From a virus: a stretch of 43,722 nt of DNA. Positions 15,621 through 26,900 of the stretch are shown here, piece by piece; positions within the stretch are counted from its first letter, which is position 1, and each line of letters opens with the position of its first letter. The notes beneath the pieces were generated by a model. That model ran no database searches. It was not told where the DNA came from and was given only the letters and a program-made list of their open reading frames with translations. The position numbers and the translations under genes are program-made. The stretch spans positions 1 through 43,722 of the IMG/VR virus record IMGVR_UViG_3300032296_001149. The stretch is one strand, 5' to 3'.

Positions 15621-16166
15621 TTATCTTATTGATTCATTCCATACAGGAATAAATCTTCCATCTTCAGTTTTTGTATATGTAAGTATACCATCGCCCATTT
15701 TTCTTGTCAACTCTTGTTTTGTAGGCGTCATATTGTTTGTAATTAATCCATCCTTTCTAGGTTGGCCAATATGTATACTTGCAAGTATATCACGTATCTC
15801 TTTTACTTGCGACTCAGAATAATATGCTCTGATTTGATATCCACGTTTTCCATTTTCAGAACAACCAAGTGGTGGCGGAATGACTCCTCGTTTTATTAAA
15901 CTTGGCATATATTTTCTATGCCTATTGACAAGTTTAGCAGTTTCTGCTATAGTATATGCCTTCTCTCTATTTTTTTTAAAATCTAAAATAAAACAAAGTT
16001 CAAGTTTATTTTTAATAATATTATAAAGAGCAACAGTTCCATCTGATCTATTATAGTGATGAATTCTAACCAAATCTTTATTTAAAAACCAAACAGCACC
16101 GCTACCTTTTATTACAGAGGACTGATTGTATTCTTGGCCCTCAATGTTTCCTTTTGCAGTAGCCAT
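15621..16166 (-). CDS. Putative MerR-like HTH DNA-binding protein
   Basis: The 181-aa protein has a helix-turn-helix with a wing-like follow-up: 'YTIAETAKLVNRHRKYMPSL', then 'IKRGVIPPP' and 'YYSESQVKEIRDIL'. This is the order seen in MerR/excisionase-type domains (helix, turn, recognition helix, loop, C-terminal helix). The gene overlaps the upstream zinc-ribbon gene by 55 nt in another frame. It lies at the junction between tail and replication blocks, a natural place for a transcriptional switch, though that role is inferred. Confidence 0.6.
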   Translation of the reverse strand: MATAKGNIEGQEYNQSSVIKGSGAVWFLNKDLVRIHHYNRSDGTVALYNIIKNKLELCFILDFKKNREKAYTIAETAKLVNRHRKYMPSLIKRGVIPPPLGCSENGKRGYQIRAYYSESQVKEIRDILASIHIGQPRKDGLITNNMTPTKQELTRKMGDGILTYTKTEDGRFIPVWNESIR

Positions 16167-16303
16167 AGCCCCTCACTTGATGTTGATGGTGGATTATAAA
16201 ATTTTCTAGTCCCACATTTTAAACAAAATGTTTCTAGATGTTCAGGCCTTGTGTACTGCCTATCAATAAACATTCTAGTTTTACATTTTAAACATTTGAT
16301 CAT
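16112..16303 (-). CDS. Small zinc-ribbon protein (63 aa)
   Basis: The protein has two CLKC knuckles, C4-x2-C7 and C27-x2-C30, forming a Cys4 zinc ribbon, followed by a polar tail. I chose the ATG at 16303, which overlaps the tail-fibre gene's stop as TAATG. A start at 16339 would lie inside that gene without a ribosome binding site. It probably binds nucleic acid or protein; the function is unknown. Confidence 0.6.
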   Translation of the reverse strand: MIKCLKCKTRMFIDRQYTRPEHLETFCLKCGTRKFYNPPSTSSEGLWLLQKETLRAKNTISPL

Positions 16304-16746
16304 TAATTTGGAATACCTACAATAATAAGATTTACCCATACAGATAAATCTCCAGAGGCTCCAAATTTAACGCTACCTTCTACACGGGAAGTTGTAATAT
16401 TTTTTAAAATTACAGACACATTTTTACCCGCTGGTGTATTTCCTACGTTAACTGGAGTCGCCGTAACAATTGGTGCATATTTAAAGTTAGTCGTAAAATT
16501 ATAAAAGAAATCTTTTTCTGTTGTTGGAGTTACAGTTGTATTATTAAAAATTTCAACACGGCCAGCAACAACTCTTAATTCTGAAGTTTTTACATTGGCT
16601 TTATCTGAACCAGTAGTATCTACAGTTGCATAATTAGAAGTAGTTGAAGAAACCTCTGTTGCAACATCATTTATAGCCTCGGCTAACTGATAGATATATG
16701 TTACATCTAAAGGTTGCCCTCTTTCTGGTAATGGTATTTTTGACAT
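16303..16746 (-). CDS. Putative tail tip/fibre protein
   Basis: The 147-aa protein has a helical N-terminus ('LDVTYIYQLAEAINDVATEV') and a beta-rich, Thr/Val-rich C-terminus ending 'VWVNLIIVGIPN'. That helix-then-beta layout is typical of trimeric phage fibre ends. It closes the tail block and has a strong AGAGGAG ribosome binding site 4 nt before the ATG. Receptor binding is plausible but not shown. Confidence 0.55.
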   Translation of the reverse strand: MSKIPLPERGQPLDVTYIYQLAEAINDVATEVSSTTSNYATVDTTGSDKANVKTSELRVVAGRVEIFNNTTVTPTTEKDFFYNFTTNFKYAPIVTATPVNVGNTPAGKNVSVILKNITTSRVEGSVKFGASGDLSVWVNLIIVGIPN

Positions 16747-16761
16747 TTTTCTCCTCTTATT

Positions 16762-16770
16762 ATTATATCA
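16762..16770 (-). promoter_or_regulatory. Extended -10 promoter (TGATATAAT)
   Basis: The motif starts with the TGA stop codon of the upstream gene and lies 15 nt before the next ATG. Transcription would leave a very short leader that only partly holds the AGAGGAG site, so the assignment is tentative. It is identical to three other intergenic copies. Confidence 0.4.
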
Positions 16771-17322
16771 GTTTAAGTTCTCGGAAGCACTAATTAAATA
16801 TGTTGCTGCATCAAATGGGCCTTTTACTATAGTTACCTTTTGAATTCTAACTTTAATATGGTCTGGTGCCCCCGATCCATGCGGATAAGAAAGAGAATAA
16901 CTAGTGCTTGGAGATTTTCCAACCCAGATCCAATCACCTAATACATTATCTGTTTCCCATTGAACATAAACATCAAACTCTGTAATTGCAGCCTGTTGTG
17001 CTTGCAATAATTTCTCTTCTTCCGTAGGATTAACAATTAATAAGGCAGGCATTGTCCATGAAATATGAACTATATGCGATTGATTATCAACGTCAATATT
17101 GTAAGGAATGCTTGTAGTTGTTGGATTATTTGGATCAAATCCAGTTTCATCAAATGTATTATTTATTGTTATTTGTTTTATTGGAGACCAGTGTGAGAAT
17201 CTATTTTTATCTTCTGATAATATGCGATATCTTAACGTATAAGTCAAGGTTTCATTATCTCCCAGTGTTGGAGGAAGGTCTGATGATTTTATTATAGTTT
17301 GTTTAATTCCAGCGTCTGCCAT
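16768..17322 (-). CDS. Fibronectin-III-like tail protein
   Basis: The 184-aa protein is beta-rich. It carries 'LTYTLRYRILSEDKNRFSHW' then 'SHIVHISWTMP' and 'EFDVYVQWETD', which look like the strand pattern of fibronectin type III modules (Trp in strand B, Tyr in strand C). Such modules decorate tail-tip proteins. Its start overlaps the previous stop as TAATG. Structural role inferred from fold and position. Confidence 0.55.
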   Translation of the reverse strand: MADAGIKQTIIKSSDLPPTLGDNETLTYTLRYRILSEDKNRFSHWSPIKQITINNTFDETGFDPNNPTTTSIPYNIDVDNQSHIVHISWTMPALLIVNPTEEEKLLQAQQAAITEFDVYVQWETDNVLGDWIWVGKSPSTSYSLSYPHGSGAPDHIKVRIQKVTIVKGPFDAATYLISASENLN

Positions 17323-18446
17323 TATCCAACACCGATAGCAAATTTAAACTCTACATAATTACTTGTATTTGGAGATTTAATAATTGTTGAAGCAGTATCA
17401 TTTTGAACTACTGAATATCCTACTAGCCCATAAAGTGGATTAGGTGTGTTTAAGTTTTCAAATCTTAATGCATCTAAAACAACATAGAAATCATCTGACT
17501 CAGTTCCACCATCTACGACTGAGGCATAAATATTAATAGTATCAGCAGATGTCCAAGTAAAGTTTGATGTGGTATATAGTTCTTGTCTTTCTTTTGTTAT
17601 AACGCAATATCTATTAGTTGAAAAATCATGTTGTCCAGAGCCAGTACCATTTGCTATAGTTGTTTCAAACCTAGAAAATTTAGTTGCGTCAGTACTACTG
17701 GTAAACTCAATAATAATTTTTACTGTATCTGGAACAGATAAAGAATCTCCATCTTTGTTAATTACAGAAAAGGCAAGTCTTAGTTCATCTGATGGAGCAT
17801 TTTTAGAAAAATCTAAAGATATTCCAGTTGCTCTAATATATTCTGGATCAGCCCCTACAACCAAATGTCCGCCAGAGGTTGTCATAATAGAGGAGTCTCC
17901 TCGTAAAGCAATAATGTTATTATAATACCTACAGCGTTCATACCTTTCTGCTCTATTTGTATTATAAAATATTTTATTGTCTGCATTAGTTTCAAAAATT
18001 TTTGATGTAGTTTCAATGACATTATCAGAGAGTGTTGCGTCTAATGGTTGTGTAATTCTCTCAATGTCTATAGTTGCACTTGGAGATACGTGTTGCCAAT
18101 TTTCTCCCTGAGTAAAAGTTAAGATAGTTCTACTATCGTATGACGCAGCATAGGGATTTGATCCAGCAGAATATATTCCAACTTCAGAAATTTCATATCT
18201 TTCTTCTGTTGGCAATTCTGCAGTTAAGACTAATTTTGATTGACCATCTTCTACAATATATCCTCTAGAACTTATTGGTATACGAAACATTTCAAAATCT
18301 AGGTTTTGCTTTGCAGAGTAGTCTAATGGTGTATCTGATGTATCTAAGGGCTTAACGCCACAGCCAAGGGCCATATAAGAGGCATATGCTGGGGTCTGTC
18401 CCAGCAAATATTTTGCAATAATATATTTTCCAGTATTAGTTATCAT
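17322..18446 (-). CDS. Putative tail fibre/minor tail protein
   Basis: The 374-aa protein has an N-terminus like that of many phage tail appendage proteins ('MITNTGKYIIAKYLLGQTP', then 'YEISEVGIYSAG'), which resembles fibre attachment domains. The remainder is beta-rich with many Ser/Thr and ends in a short beta region. It overlaps both neighbours by a few bases in a translational chain of tail-tip genes. It is probably part of the receptor-binding apparatus. Confidence 0.6.
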   Translation of the reverse strand: MITNTGKYIIAKYLLGQTPAYASYMALGCGVKPLDTSDTPLDYSAKQNLDFEMFRIPISSRGYIVEDGQSKLVLTAELPTEERYEISEVGIYSAGSNPYAASYDSRTILTFTQGENWQHVSPSATIDIERITQPLDATLSDNVIETTSKIFETNADNKIFYNTNRAERYERCRYYNNIIALRGDSSIMTTSGGHLVVGADPEYIRATGISLDFSKNAPSDELRLAFSVINKDGDSLSVPDTVKIIIEFTSSTDATKFSRFETTIANGTGSGQHDFSTNRYCVITKERQELYTTSNFTWTSADTINIYASVVDGGTESDDFYVVLDALRFENLNTPNPLYGLVGYSVVQNDTASTIIKSPNTSNYVEFKFAIGVG

Positions 18447-19234
18447 GATTCTACCGCTCCAAGAACTATAGTATATATTGTACCACCTATGCTTAGTTGA
18501 ACCTCTACCTGTTCATCTACTTCTAAGTTAACCAATTCAATAATAATATTTTGAGATTCATCTAAGTATACATTTTCTCCATTTACCCCATTGCCAACAA
18601 AAGGTATTTTGTTTTCTAGTTTAATGCCAAAATTAGAGAAATACTTGTCTGAGGTGTTTTGTAAACTTAACAAACGTTTTGAAGAGAATTCTTGATTTAA
18701 AGATGTTAAATTTGTAATTAATTGATTTGGAACGTAATCTCCGCTAATTATGTCATGTCTAGACATAGATAAAAGTTCTTGACCACCTATATCCTCAAAC
18801 AAGATGTCTGTTAATGTTTCTATAGGCAAAGTTTCATCATCAAATAAAATTATTTCTGGAGTAGCAACTTTTACCTTATAAGTAGTGGGTGGTGGTGGCG
18901 GTGGCGGTGGCAAAGTTATTGGAATTGCTGTAACAGATGGAATAATAACCGTGCCAGAAAATGGTACTATTTCTATTTTATCTGCTGGCTTATATGGTGC
19001 TGGATCTCCTCTTTCTTCAGCCCTGTAGGATGTCCAATCTTTACTATTTGTTTGTGGATTAGAGACTACCTTTTTTGGTGTTGGTGGAACATAGTTAGAG
19101 GTATACGAAACTCTATCTTCACGAACATTTGCAGAACTTGCAGATAATTTATTTCCAGCAGAAGTTGTAACAGTTGCTGATGCACTAGGAGTTTTCCTAG
19201 TAGTATTCATATTGCCCGAATTTTCTCCTGGCAT
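18443..19234 (-). CDS. Tail protein with polyproline linker
   Basis: The 263-aa protein has a low-complexity Ser/Thr/Pro-rich N-terminal third, then a run of eight prolines ('LPPPPPPPPTTYK', ~residues 108-120) leading to a folded C-terminal part. It directly follows the large 1376-aa tail gene with GGAGGTG as ribosome binding site. The flexible, proline-rich start suggests a tether between tail tip and an outer domain. No specific family recognised. Confidence 0.55.
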   Translation of the reverse strand: MPGENSGNMNTTRKTPSASATVTTSAGNKLSASSANVREDRVSYTSNYVPPTPKKVVSNPQTNSKDWTSYRAEERGDPAPYKPADKIEIVPFSGTVIIPSVTAIPITLPPPPPPPPTTYKVKVATPEIILFDDETLPIETLTDILFEDIGGQELLSMSRHDIISGDYVPNQLITNLTSLNQEFSSKRLLSLQNTSDKYFSNFGIKLENKIPFVGNGVNGENVYLDESQNIIIELVNLEVDEQVEVQLSIGGTIYTIVLGAVES

Positions 19235-19235
19235 T

Positions 19236-22200
19236 TTACACCTCCGCCAAATATACTGTCATGCTTGGGCCATTTGAATTTCTTTGATAGTTCATATTAT
19301 ATATGACAAACTGTTTTTCTGGACTAGCAACTAAATCTACTCCGTCTTTATTATAATCAATTTGAACGATATCACCCAATTGAAGTATTGGTAATGAAAA
19401 TATTTCTGCACCAACAAGTTTTTTAGGTCTCATTGATTTTTTAACAATCCAGCCTAAAATATTTTCAGCATCAGAGAGTGTTTGAACATATGGAGTCTCT
19501 AAAGTAAAACTACTAATGCCATGGTTTAATCTACTTTGTTTTATGTAATTATAGTCTTGAATATTAACTAATTCTGATCTAACTGTATTATTATCTAGAT
19601 TATCTAATTCGGCAAAGTTTGATTTTTTATTAAAATAATCATCTACAGATACGGTATATGTTGTATCCTGTGTAAATGTTATTCCCTGAATTTTTAAGTA
19701 GTTTCCTCCAGTTTCATCTAAATTAAGTGCAGAATCTGTTGCATTAAATACTAAAAATTCTGCGCCATAGGAGTCTGCCTGGAATCCAGAAACAACATAT
19801 CCTTTTGTTGTATTTGGAGTAGGAGATATTTTTGCATATAATGCTGGATATGCTTTATCATATTTAATATTGAAGTATGCAACTTCTCTAAAAATAGAAC
19901 CAAACTCATCATAATACATATTGTATTTTGGTGGCTGTAAACTAGATATGCCACCTAAATATGTGGACTGAACTATTCCACTCATTGCATATTTTCTTAA
20001 TGCCGAATTAGCATTAATTTGATCTGCACCAAATACAGAAGATATAGAATCAGCAACATTAAATACTGTATTTTGAGAATAGTTTTCATTTAAAGCATAA
20101 ATATTTTCAAACATACATTTTGAAGATCCTCTAACAAAAAGAGATGCATTGTTGTATACTGGCAATGGGTCTGTGTCATCAACTATACCAATTAATTTAT
20201 TATTAACATATAAATAAAATTTTCTTGTTGTTCCAACATTAGAATATTCAATTGCCAAATCATATACTGTTGGATTTTCTTCTCCAGACATCCTGTACTG
20301 TCCAGTAAATCTACCATCATCTACTAAAATATTAGTTAGTCCTGACCAAAGTTTTATTGGAATAGCATTGCCAGAACTATCTTTTTTAATTTTATAAAAA
20401 ACAATATTTGAAATATTATTTTCAGATGACCCATCTGATTTAATTTTTAAGTATGATTCAATATTTTTTTCTGTTAATGCAACTATTTCAAAATAATATC
20501 CATTGTTTGTTTCTGGATTTATCATGATTCCTAATCCACCTGAACCACCACCAATATTTGAACTTTGGTTTGGTTGTGTTGTTGGAACTTGATAATATGT
20601 TACGCTACCAATAGGAGTCTGAAGCCTATCTTCACTTGTATCTACGCTACCAATAATTCTCATTCTAGTTCCAAAGTGTTTGTAAGAACTATCTAAAGGT
20701 TTATAAACATAAGATATAAAATCTATTGGAGTATCTGTAGAACTAAAAGATGGTCCAGACATAACTAGTGCAGATGATTGAATTGTTCCACTTTGTGTTG
20801 ATTGTAAATTATTTAATTCTGTTTCGGTTAAATAATTGCTTGCCATAAAATTTTTAATTATTCCAGTTCTTGAAGATTTTTTAGCCAATGTATTATTAAC
20901 TCCAGCAGCACCTTCTGTAAGATTTAGAGGGTATTCAATTTCTGAACTAGTTGTAAATAGATAATTAGACTTCATATTACATCCACGAAGATACGTATCT
21001 TGTGTCCAATGATTTGATATACCAGCAGTATGTTCGGCAACTAAAGTCCCAAATTGTCCTCTACCATGCTCAAATACTGGACCATTTTTTATTTTTGTTT
21101 CGCCATCAATTGTCTCATAGTATGGGTTTGCTAAAATTCTAATTAATCCTGTTGGATATATTTTGCCATTAAATGGAAGTGATGCCATATACTCTTGATA
21201 TTCTTGATTGTTTGATATCCAGACATTTCCAGTTCCTGTTATATTAAATTGAACAGCGTCATATCTTATAACCTCTCCATTAGAATAAAAGTATCCTTTA
21301 TATTTGGTTAGCCAATAAACATGTTCTCCAAGGTCTACTGTATTATTAATAATAGATCCATTAGACACTGATGGCAAAGATGATGATAAATTAGAGTTAA
21401 TTGGAACTGCTCCAAGAACAAAACTAGATTGTTTATCTACTTGAGAGTTTATTGTTTTTAATACGTCTTCTCCAGATGCTTCCCACAATAGTGCTGGTTT
21501 ATAGATCCAGGTTTTTTCTTTATCAACTAAGGTGCTTTGTTTGATAGATCCGTAAGATCTTTGTATATATCTAGAAGTGTAATTTATTTTTCCATCATTA
21601 TATATTTTTTTGTCTTGTGAAGATATAGAAATAATATTAGGCAATTCTGAAGACATTTGTTTATTTTTAATTGCACCAAATTTTTCTTGATTATTTGTGC
21701 CAACTAAGGTGAATGATGATTCTCTTTCTCCTGCTTCTGGCATTATATAATTTTTACTCATAATAGTAAAATTATTATATTCGTCAAAAAACATTGCAGT
21801 TTGAGTAGACACTGCTAATTCGTTTAAAACTTGAGCCAAACTTTGATCTGGAGCAATAAAAAAATATGGAATAATTGGATCTTTTTCTAAACCAATTCTT
21901 TTAAATGTGTAGTTTGAAAATCCTACTGAATCCAATAAGGTAGATATTGCAAAACTTAAAGAGACATCAGTTAAAAGCATTCTTGGCGCTATCTGAGATT
22001 CAAAATAAAAATAAAAATCACGCAGTTCAATTGATATTATAGATCCGTCATCAGTTGCCTGTGGGAAATTATCTGAATATAATGTTTTTATTGGCACAAA
22101 ATAATTTATGGTTAAATCATCATTATAAACATTTTCATAAAAAACAAATTTAATATTTTTGTTTAAATAGTTTTTTATAATGCTATTTTCATTGTTTTCA

Positions 22201-23366
22201 TTAAAAGCCAACTCTTCATCAAAAATAGTAACGGTGCCATTAGAGGCAAGTAACTGACCCACTGGAATGGCGCCCTGAGACATGTCCGACATTGTCTTTG
22301 TTATTTGAAAATCTAAAACATTGTTTGAAATGTTTACGGCAAGTCTTGGAGACATCTCAATTAAATCAAAAACTGAGTCAAATTTATTCATTGATAAAAT
22401 TACTACTCTTATCCCATCAATATAGTCAAATTCGTTATAAAAAAATGTGTTATCAATTTTGGTAGTTTTTATTGGGTCAGAAATTTTTGTAACAAACGGA
22501 GTATCATAATCAACTGATTCAGATTTTAAAAACCACTCATTATTTAAATATGATAACTCTAAATATCCGTCTGGACCAATAATTTCTGAGTCATCTGATC
22601 TTTTGCTGTTTTGATCAATATTTAAAATATCTATCCAATTATTATTTTTTAAAACCTGTATTTTAAATCTATTTGGAATAGTTTTATTTGCATTGCCATA
22701 AAATGGACTAGAGTTTGTTCCAACAATATCTTGAAAATTTCCAGGATCATCTTGTCCTACGTTGGTTTGTATTTTTACAACAATTCTGTTGCACGGAACA
22801 CTTTCTTTGTATACTACAAAGGGGCATGAGTCTTCTATATAGTTTATGCCATTTATTGCTTTGTTTGCAATACCTCTTTCAATACCGCTTTCTTTTCTAT
22901 AAGATGTCCAATATTTAAAAATATCATTTCTAGATGACATATAATATCTCGGGGCATTATTTCCAAACATTACGTTTGTTGGTATGTATTTTTTATCAAA
23001 AAACGATATTTTATTTATGCCAGATCTAGGTCTAAAAGGTTTAAGACAATCTTCTAAAGAATAGTACAATGACTTTTTTTGATCTAAAGACTGAAATAGT
23101 TGTAATGTATTGTCAGTATTATATGTGTTTTGTATTTGCTCATAAGATAGTTCAGCGTTTGTATAATAGTCTCCGCTATCTTCTGGATCAAAAGTGTTTG
23201 GAATATTTTTATATATACTGGAAATATCATTTGGCCTATATCTATAATTTCCTACTTTCTTAATATTGCCAGGGACATTCATATTCCATTCAGCAATAAC
23301 AACTGATTGTAAAGAAATATCGTTAGATGTTTTTAAATATTCTACAAGATTATTATTGCTAAACAT
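19236..23366 (-). CDS. Large minor tail protein with LamG-like domain
   Basis: The 1376-aa protein lies two genes after the tape measure, the place of the tail hub/tip protein in siphoviruses. The C-terminal ~100 residues contain 'LPILQLGDIVQIDYN' and 'YNMNYQRNSNGPSMTVYL', a pattern found at the end of tail-tip proteins of Gram-positive phages. A concanavalin A/LamG-like region spans about residues 905-1090 ('GYYFEIVAL', 'FYLYVNNKLIGIVDD'), so binding to a surface glycan is plausible. No peptidase motif is evident. The ATG overlaps the previous gene's end, with AGAGG upstream. Confidence 0.7.
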   Translation of the reverse strand: MFSNNNLVEYLKTSNDISLQSVVIAEWNMNVPGNIKKVGNYRYRPNDISSIYKNIPNTFDPEDSGDYYTNAELSYEQIQNTYNTDNTLQLFQSLDQKKSLYYSLEDCLKPFRPRSGINKISFFDKKYIPTNVMFGNNAPRYYMSSRNDIFKYWTSYRKESGIERGIANKAINGINYIEDSCPFVVYKESVPCNRIVVKIQTNVGQDDPGNFQDIVGTNSSPFYGNANKTIPNRFKIQVLKNNNWIDILNIDQNSKRSDDSEIIGPDGYLELSYLNNEWFLKSESVDYDTPFVTKISDPIKTTKIDNTFFYNEFDYIDGIRVVILSMNKFDSVFDLIEMSPRLAVNISNNVLDFQITKTMSDMSQGAIPVGQLLASNGTVTIFDEELAFNENNENSIIKNYLNKNIKFVFYENVYNDDLTINYFVPIKTLYSDNFPQATDDGSIISIELRDFYFYFESQIAPRMLLTDVSLSFAISTLLDSVGFSNYTFKRIGLEKDPIIPYFFIAPDQSLAQVLNELAVSTQTAMFFDEYNNFTIMSKNYIMPEAGERESSFTLVGTNNQEKFGAIKNKQMSSELPNIISISSQDKKIYNDGKINYTSRYIQRSYGSIKQSTLVDKEKTWIYKPALLWEASGEDVLKTINSQVDKQSSFVLGAVPINSNLSSSLPSVSNGSIINNTVDLGEHVYWLTKYKGYFYSNGEVIRYDAVQFNITGTGNVWISNNQEYQEYMASLPFNGKIYPTGLIRILANPYYETIDGETKIKNGPVFEHGRGQFGTLVAEHTAGISNHWTQDTYLRGCNMKSNYLFTTSSEIEYPLNLTEGAAGVNNTLAKKSSRTGIIKNFMASNYLTETELNNLQSTQSGTIQSSALVMSGPSFSSTDTPIDFISYVYKPLDSSYKHFGTRMRIIGSVDTSEDRLQTPIGSVTYYQVPTTQPNQSSNIGGGSGGLGIMINPETNNGYYFEIVALTEKNIESYLKIKSDGSSENNISNIVFYKIKKDSSGNAIPIKLWSGLTNILVDDGRFTGQYRMSGEENPTVYDLAIEYSNVGTTRKFYLYVNNKLIGIVDDTDPLPVYNNASLFVRGSSKCMFENIYALNENYSQNTVFNVADSISSVFGADQINANSALRKYAMSGIVQSTYLGGISSLQPPKYNMYYDEFGSIFREVAYFNIKYDKAYPALYAKISPTPNTTKGYVVSGFQADSYGAEFLVFNATDSALNLDETGGNYLKIQGITFTQDTTYTVSVDDYFNKKSNFAELDNLDNNTVRSELVNIQDYNYIKQSRLNHGISSFTLETPYVQTLSDAENILGWIVKKSMRPKKLVGAEIFSLPILQLGDIVQIDYNKDGVDLVASPEKQFVIYNMNYQRNSNGPSMTVYLAEV

Positions 23367-23367
23367 T

Positions 23368-23970
23368 TTAAACCTCTTCTAGCGTTATATTAATATTCCA
23401 TAAATCGTGTCTTGACGATCCTCTTTTTATTACAGAATAAGAAAAATCTCTAAAATACATTTGAACAATTTGATTGTATTTTGTGTTATCATCATATCTG
23501 TCATATGCTAGATATACCCAGAATGGTCCTTTATGATTGTCGTACCACTCTAATATTTCTAATCCACCAGCACCGCCATCGACAGTAAATTCATCTGTAG
23601 TTCCACGAAATTCTGTTAAACCGCTGGAATCAAAAGATGGATTGTCTGCATATGCTGTTGATGGCAACATTTGCCAGGAGGTTGATAAACTAATTTTATC
23701 GGCTATATTGTATGCTCTCATATTTCCATTAATCATTCTTTCTCTTTTTTGAATTCTTTCTTGGCTAAAAGATAATTCGTCTCTATTGTGGTCTGATAAA
23801 ATTAAAAATGTATTTTGTTCATTTGCGGGTACGCCAGTTAAATCTGATCCAATTTCATATCCATTAGGATAGTAATATCCATCGATTAAGGTTCCTGAAT
23901 TTTCAGACCAAAGCATTCCTTGTGGAAGTGCATATTTACGTCTACCTGTTAGGTATGCTGCATTGGCCAT
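23368..23970 (-). CDS. Distal tail-like protein
   Basis: The 200-aa protein lies immediately after the tape measure gene, sharing TAATG with its stop. It is rich in aromatics and beta structure ('FWVYLAYDRY', 'IVQMYFRDFSYSVI'). Its order (tape measure, ~200-aa protein, giant tip protein) matches the distal tail protein that links tube to tip in siphoviruses. The assignment depends mainly on position. Confidence 0.55.
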   Translation of the reverse strand: MANAAYLTGRRKYALPQGMLWSENSGTLIDGYYYPNGYEIGSDLTGVPANEQNTFLILSDHNRDELSFSQERIQKRERMINGNMRAYNIADKISLSTSWQMLPSTAYADNPSFDSSGLTEFRGTTDEFTVDGGAGGLEILEWYDNHKGPFWVYLAYDRYDDNTKYNQIVQMYFRDFSYSVIKRGSSRHDLWNINITLEEV

Positions 23971-26900
23971 TAGTATCTATTCCCCCTCAATCTTTGAGCA
24001 TCCATACTTCTAATTTGTGTAATTACTGTTCTAGCAATGTCGTCTGGACTTGCAGAAGTTCCATTTACATCTATGTTTAGACTATAATTATACACTGAGG
24101 TGCTGTTGTTATTTATTGAATTATTATTGATACCAGTTACTGTAGGGGTACCGCCAAAAGATAAATCTCCAGGGTATTTAGATTCATTTATTCTTTCTAA
24201 CAGTGGTCCAAATTTTTGTGCAGCAGCCCTATTAACAACAAATTCTCCTGGAGTAAGCATTGCACGAACACTATCTGTCATTCCAGATCCAGCAACCAAT
24301 CCACCAGATGCGTAGCCATAAGCCTTTGCCATTGCTGCATATCTTGCTGAAGCAGCATTATCTGGATCACTTAAGTCTAACATTTCGTGTCCAGTTTTTG
24401 GATCAATATAAGTTGAATTTATTCCATCAATTTCTGAGTTATTGCCTGTTCCGCCACCGACTATATCTGTAATAGTTTCCAAAGATGCGGATGTTTTACT
24501 TCCCATAGATGCCCATAGGGCTGCCATTCTTTTTAGAACTTCTTCTGATCTCTTTAAGGCTTCTGTATAGTCATCTGTTGAAACCTCTGCACTTCTAAGA
24601 GCAAGTTCTGCCTCTTCCCACTTTACTCTTTGTTGCTCAATAAGTTTCATTTCATTATCAAGCAATGCCTGTGCTTTTGCTAATTCATTAACTTTTAAGT
24701 TATAATTTTTATCTTGAAGTACTAAAATCTCTGCTGCAACTACTGCTTGTTTTTGTTCTAGGGAATATATTTCTTCTCCTAAAGTATAAATTTTTTCTTC
24801 AATTTGAAGTTTTGTTAAACCGCCTTCAGACCTTAAAGCATTTATTTCTTTGTTTTGTGCAATCTCTAAAGCATTTAAACTTTGTTCTCTTGCGTAACTT
24901 TGTTCTTGACTTCTAATATCTTGTGCTATTTGTGCTGCTTGAGAAATATCACCACTTGTTAATGCATCAGCAAGAGAAATTTTAGCCTTTTGTTGATCAG
25001 CAATTCTTGAATTAATTGAATAAACTTGCTCTAAGGCCTCTCTTTGTTTATCATATTTTTCAGTTATTTTTGAGGCTGTTTTTTCTATTAAAGAAAGATC
25101 GTGGTTTAGTTTTGCAATTTCGCTTTGACGTTGTTGAATTGGTCTTTCATACTCAATTTCTACATAACGTTGTTTTGTTTCTATTGCTTTTTCATTTGCC
25201 TCGATTAAACCATTTACTCTATCAATTTCTGGTTGATATTTAGCCCTAGCCTGCTGTTCTTGAACATCTAGCATTTCATTAATTTTATCCATGTCATTTC
25301 GGAATGCTGTAATTGGGTCATTTTGTCTTGCTGTTTTATCAATTAAATCTTTTGCAGTTTTATATGTTTTTATCCACTTTTCTAATTCCGTAATATCTTC
25401 TATGCGTGAAATAGCCATTGCCATGTTTGCATCAGCAACTAATTCTAAGGCCTGTGCTTGACTTACTCCTGCTGCAGTTAATCTTACAAATGCAGTTCTT
25501 TGTGCCTGCGCTCCTTTAATTGCATTTATTTGTTCAGCATTAAATACACCAAGTGCTTTTTCATCAAATGCTTTTTTAGCAGCATTTCCTAAAGCAGTCA
25601 TTGCAACTGTACCATCTTTTGCTACCTTAATTAATTTATTTTGAATTGCTTTTTCTGCTCCACCAACCCAATTAAGAAAATCTGTATTTGCACCAAGGTT
25701 TGCCAATTGTTGATCAATACCATTAAATATCTTAATATCTTTATTTCCACCAAGAACTCTATTAAGTTCTTGTGCACCTTTAGTAACGTCAATTGTTGCA
25801 TCTCTTGTTCTTTTCAGATTAATTAAAATATCGTCAAATGTGGTATCTCGTTGTCCAGTTCCCTGTGATTCCGTAGGTCCAGTTGGAATTGTGTTTGCTA
25901 CGCCTAATGCAACAAGTTGATTGGCATTCCATTGAGCATACTCTCTAAGTTGAGTTCCTGGTGGTGAATTTTTATATGCTGTTCCTGCATCTGTTGTTAA
26001 CCATGATTGAAGTGCTGGATCATCTGGAGAAACTGTAGATATAGTCTGAACTAAGGTTTGTAAATAAATCTTTTTCATGTCATCAGTTTTAATTGCGTTA
26101 AATTTATCTATATCTTCAGTTAAGGCACTAATTTGTTCAGCATTAAGAATTTTACTTGCAACTTCAAAATTAATTTTTCCTTTAAGATTATTTATATTAT
26201 TAAAAGTATCCATTAATTTATTAGCAATATCAGGATTTTTCATTAAAAAATCTACCTGAACAGAGGTGTTTAATACTTCTCCAGTCTTAGATACTTGAGC
26301 ATAAAAATCTCTTATTTTTTCTGCCTCTTTAATATTTCCTGCGGATTCAATTTTTGCAATAAATTTTGTTTGAAGATCTTTAATTGGTTTGCCATCTTTA
26401 TCTACAAACGAAGATATAATAGATGTAACATCATTTGCCATAGTGCCACCAAACTTAGTTATAATATTCATAACTTTGGTAAGGGCTTGTTTATCTTGTC
26501 CAAAAGTTTCTAATAAATTAACTATTTGTATAGGATCCATTTGTCCAGATGCTAGTTGCATATTAATTGTAAATTGAGACTCTTTAGAAAGTTGACTATC
26601 TTTAAGTAGGTCTGTTGCTAAAGGAGCAATATCTGCCATAGCAGTATCTTTATATTTTGCAGTAATTTGTTTATCTAATCCAGTTTCAAGTGCTCCTCTA
26701 ACTGCTCCAGATGAATTTTTATATGTATTCTGTATGTCTGTAACTAATTTGCTATTTTGTTCAACCAATGTAGTATTTGCTCGTTGGTACTCGTTTTGTA
26801 ACTGAATTGCTTTTGCAGTATCTCCAGCAGCCTTAGCGTTAGCAATTCTTTGTTCATACTCAAGCCTTAAAGAATCTTGCATTTGTTGGCTTTGTTCTAA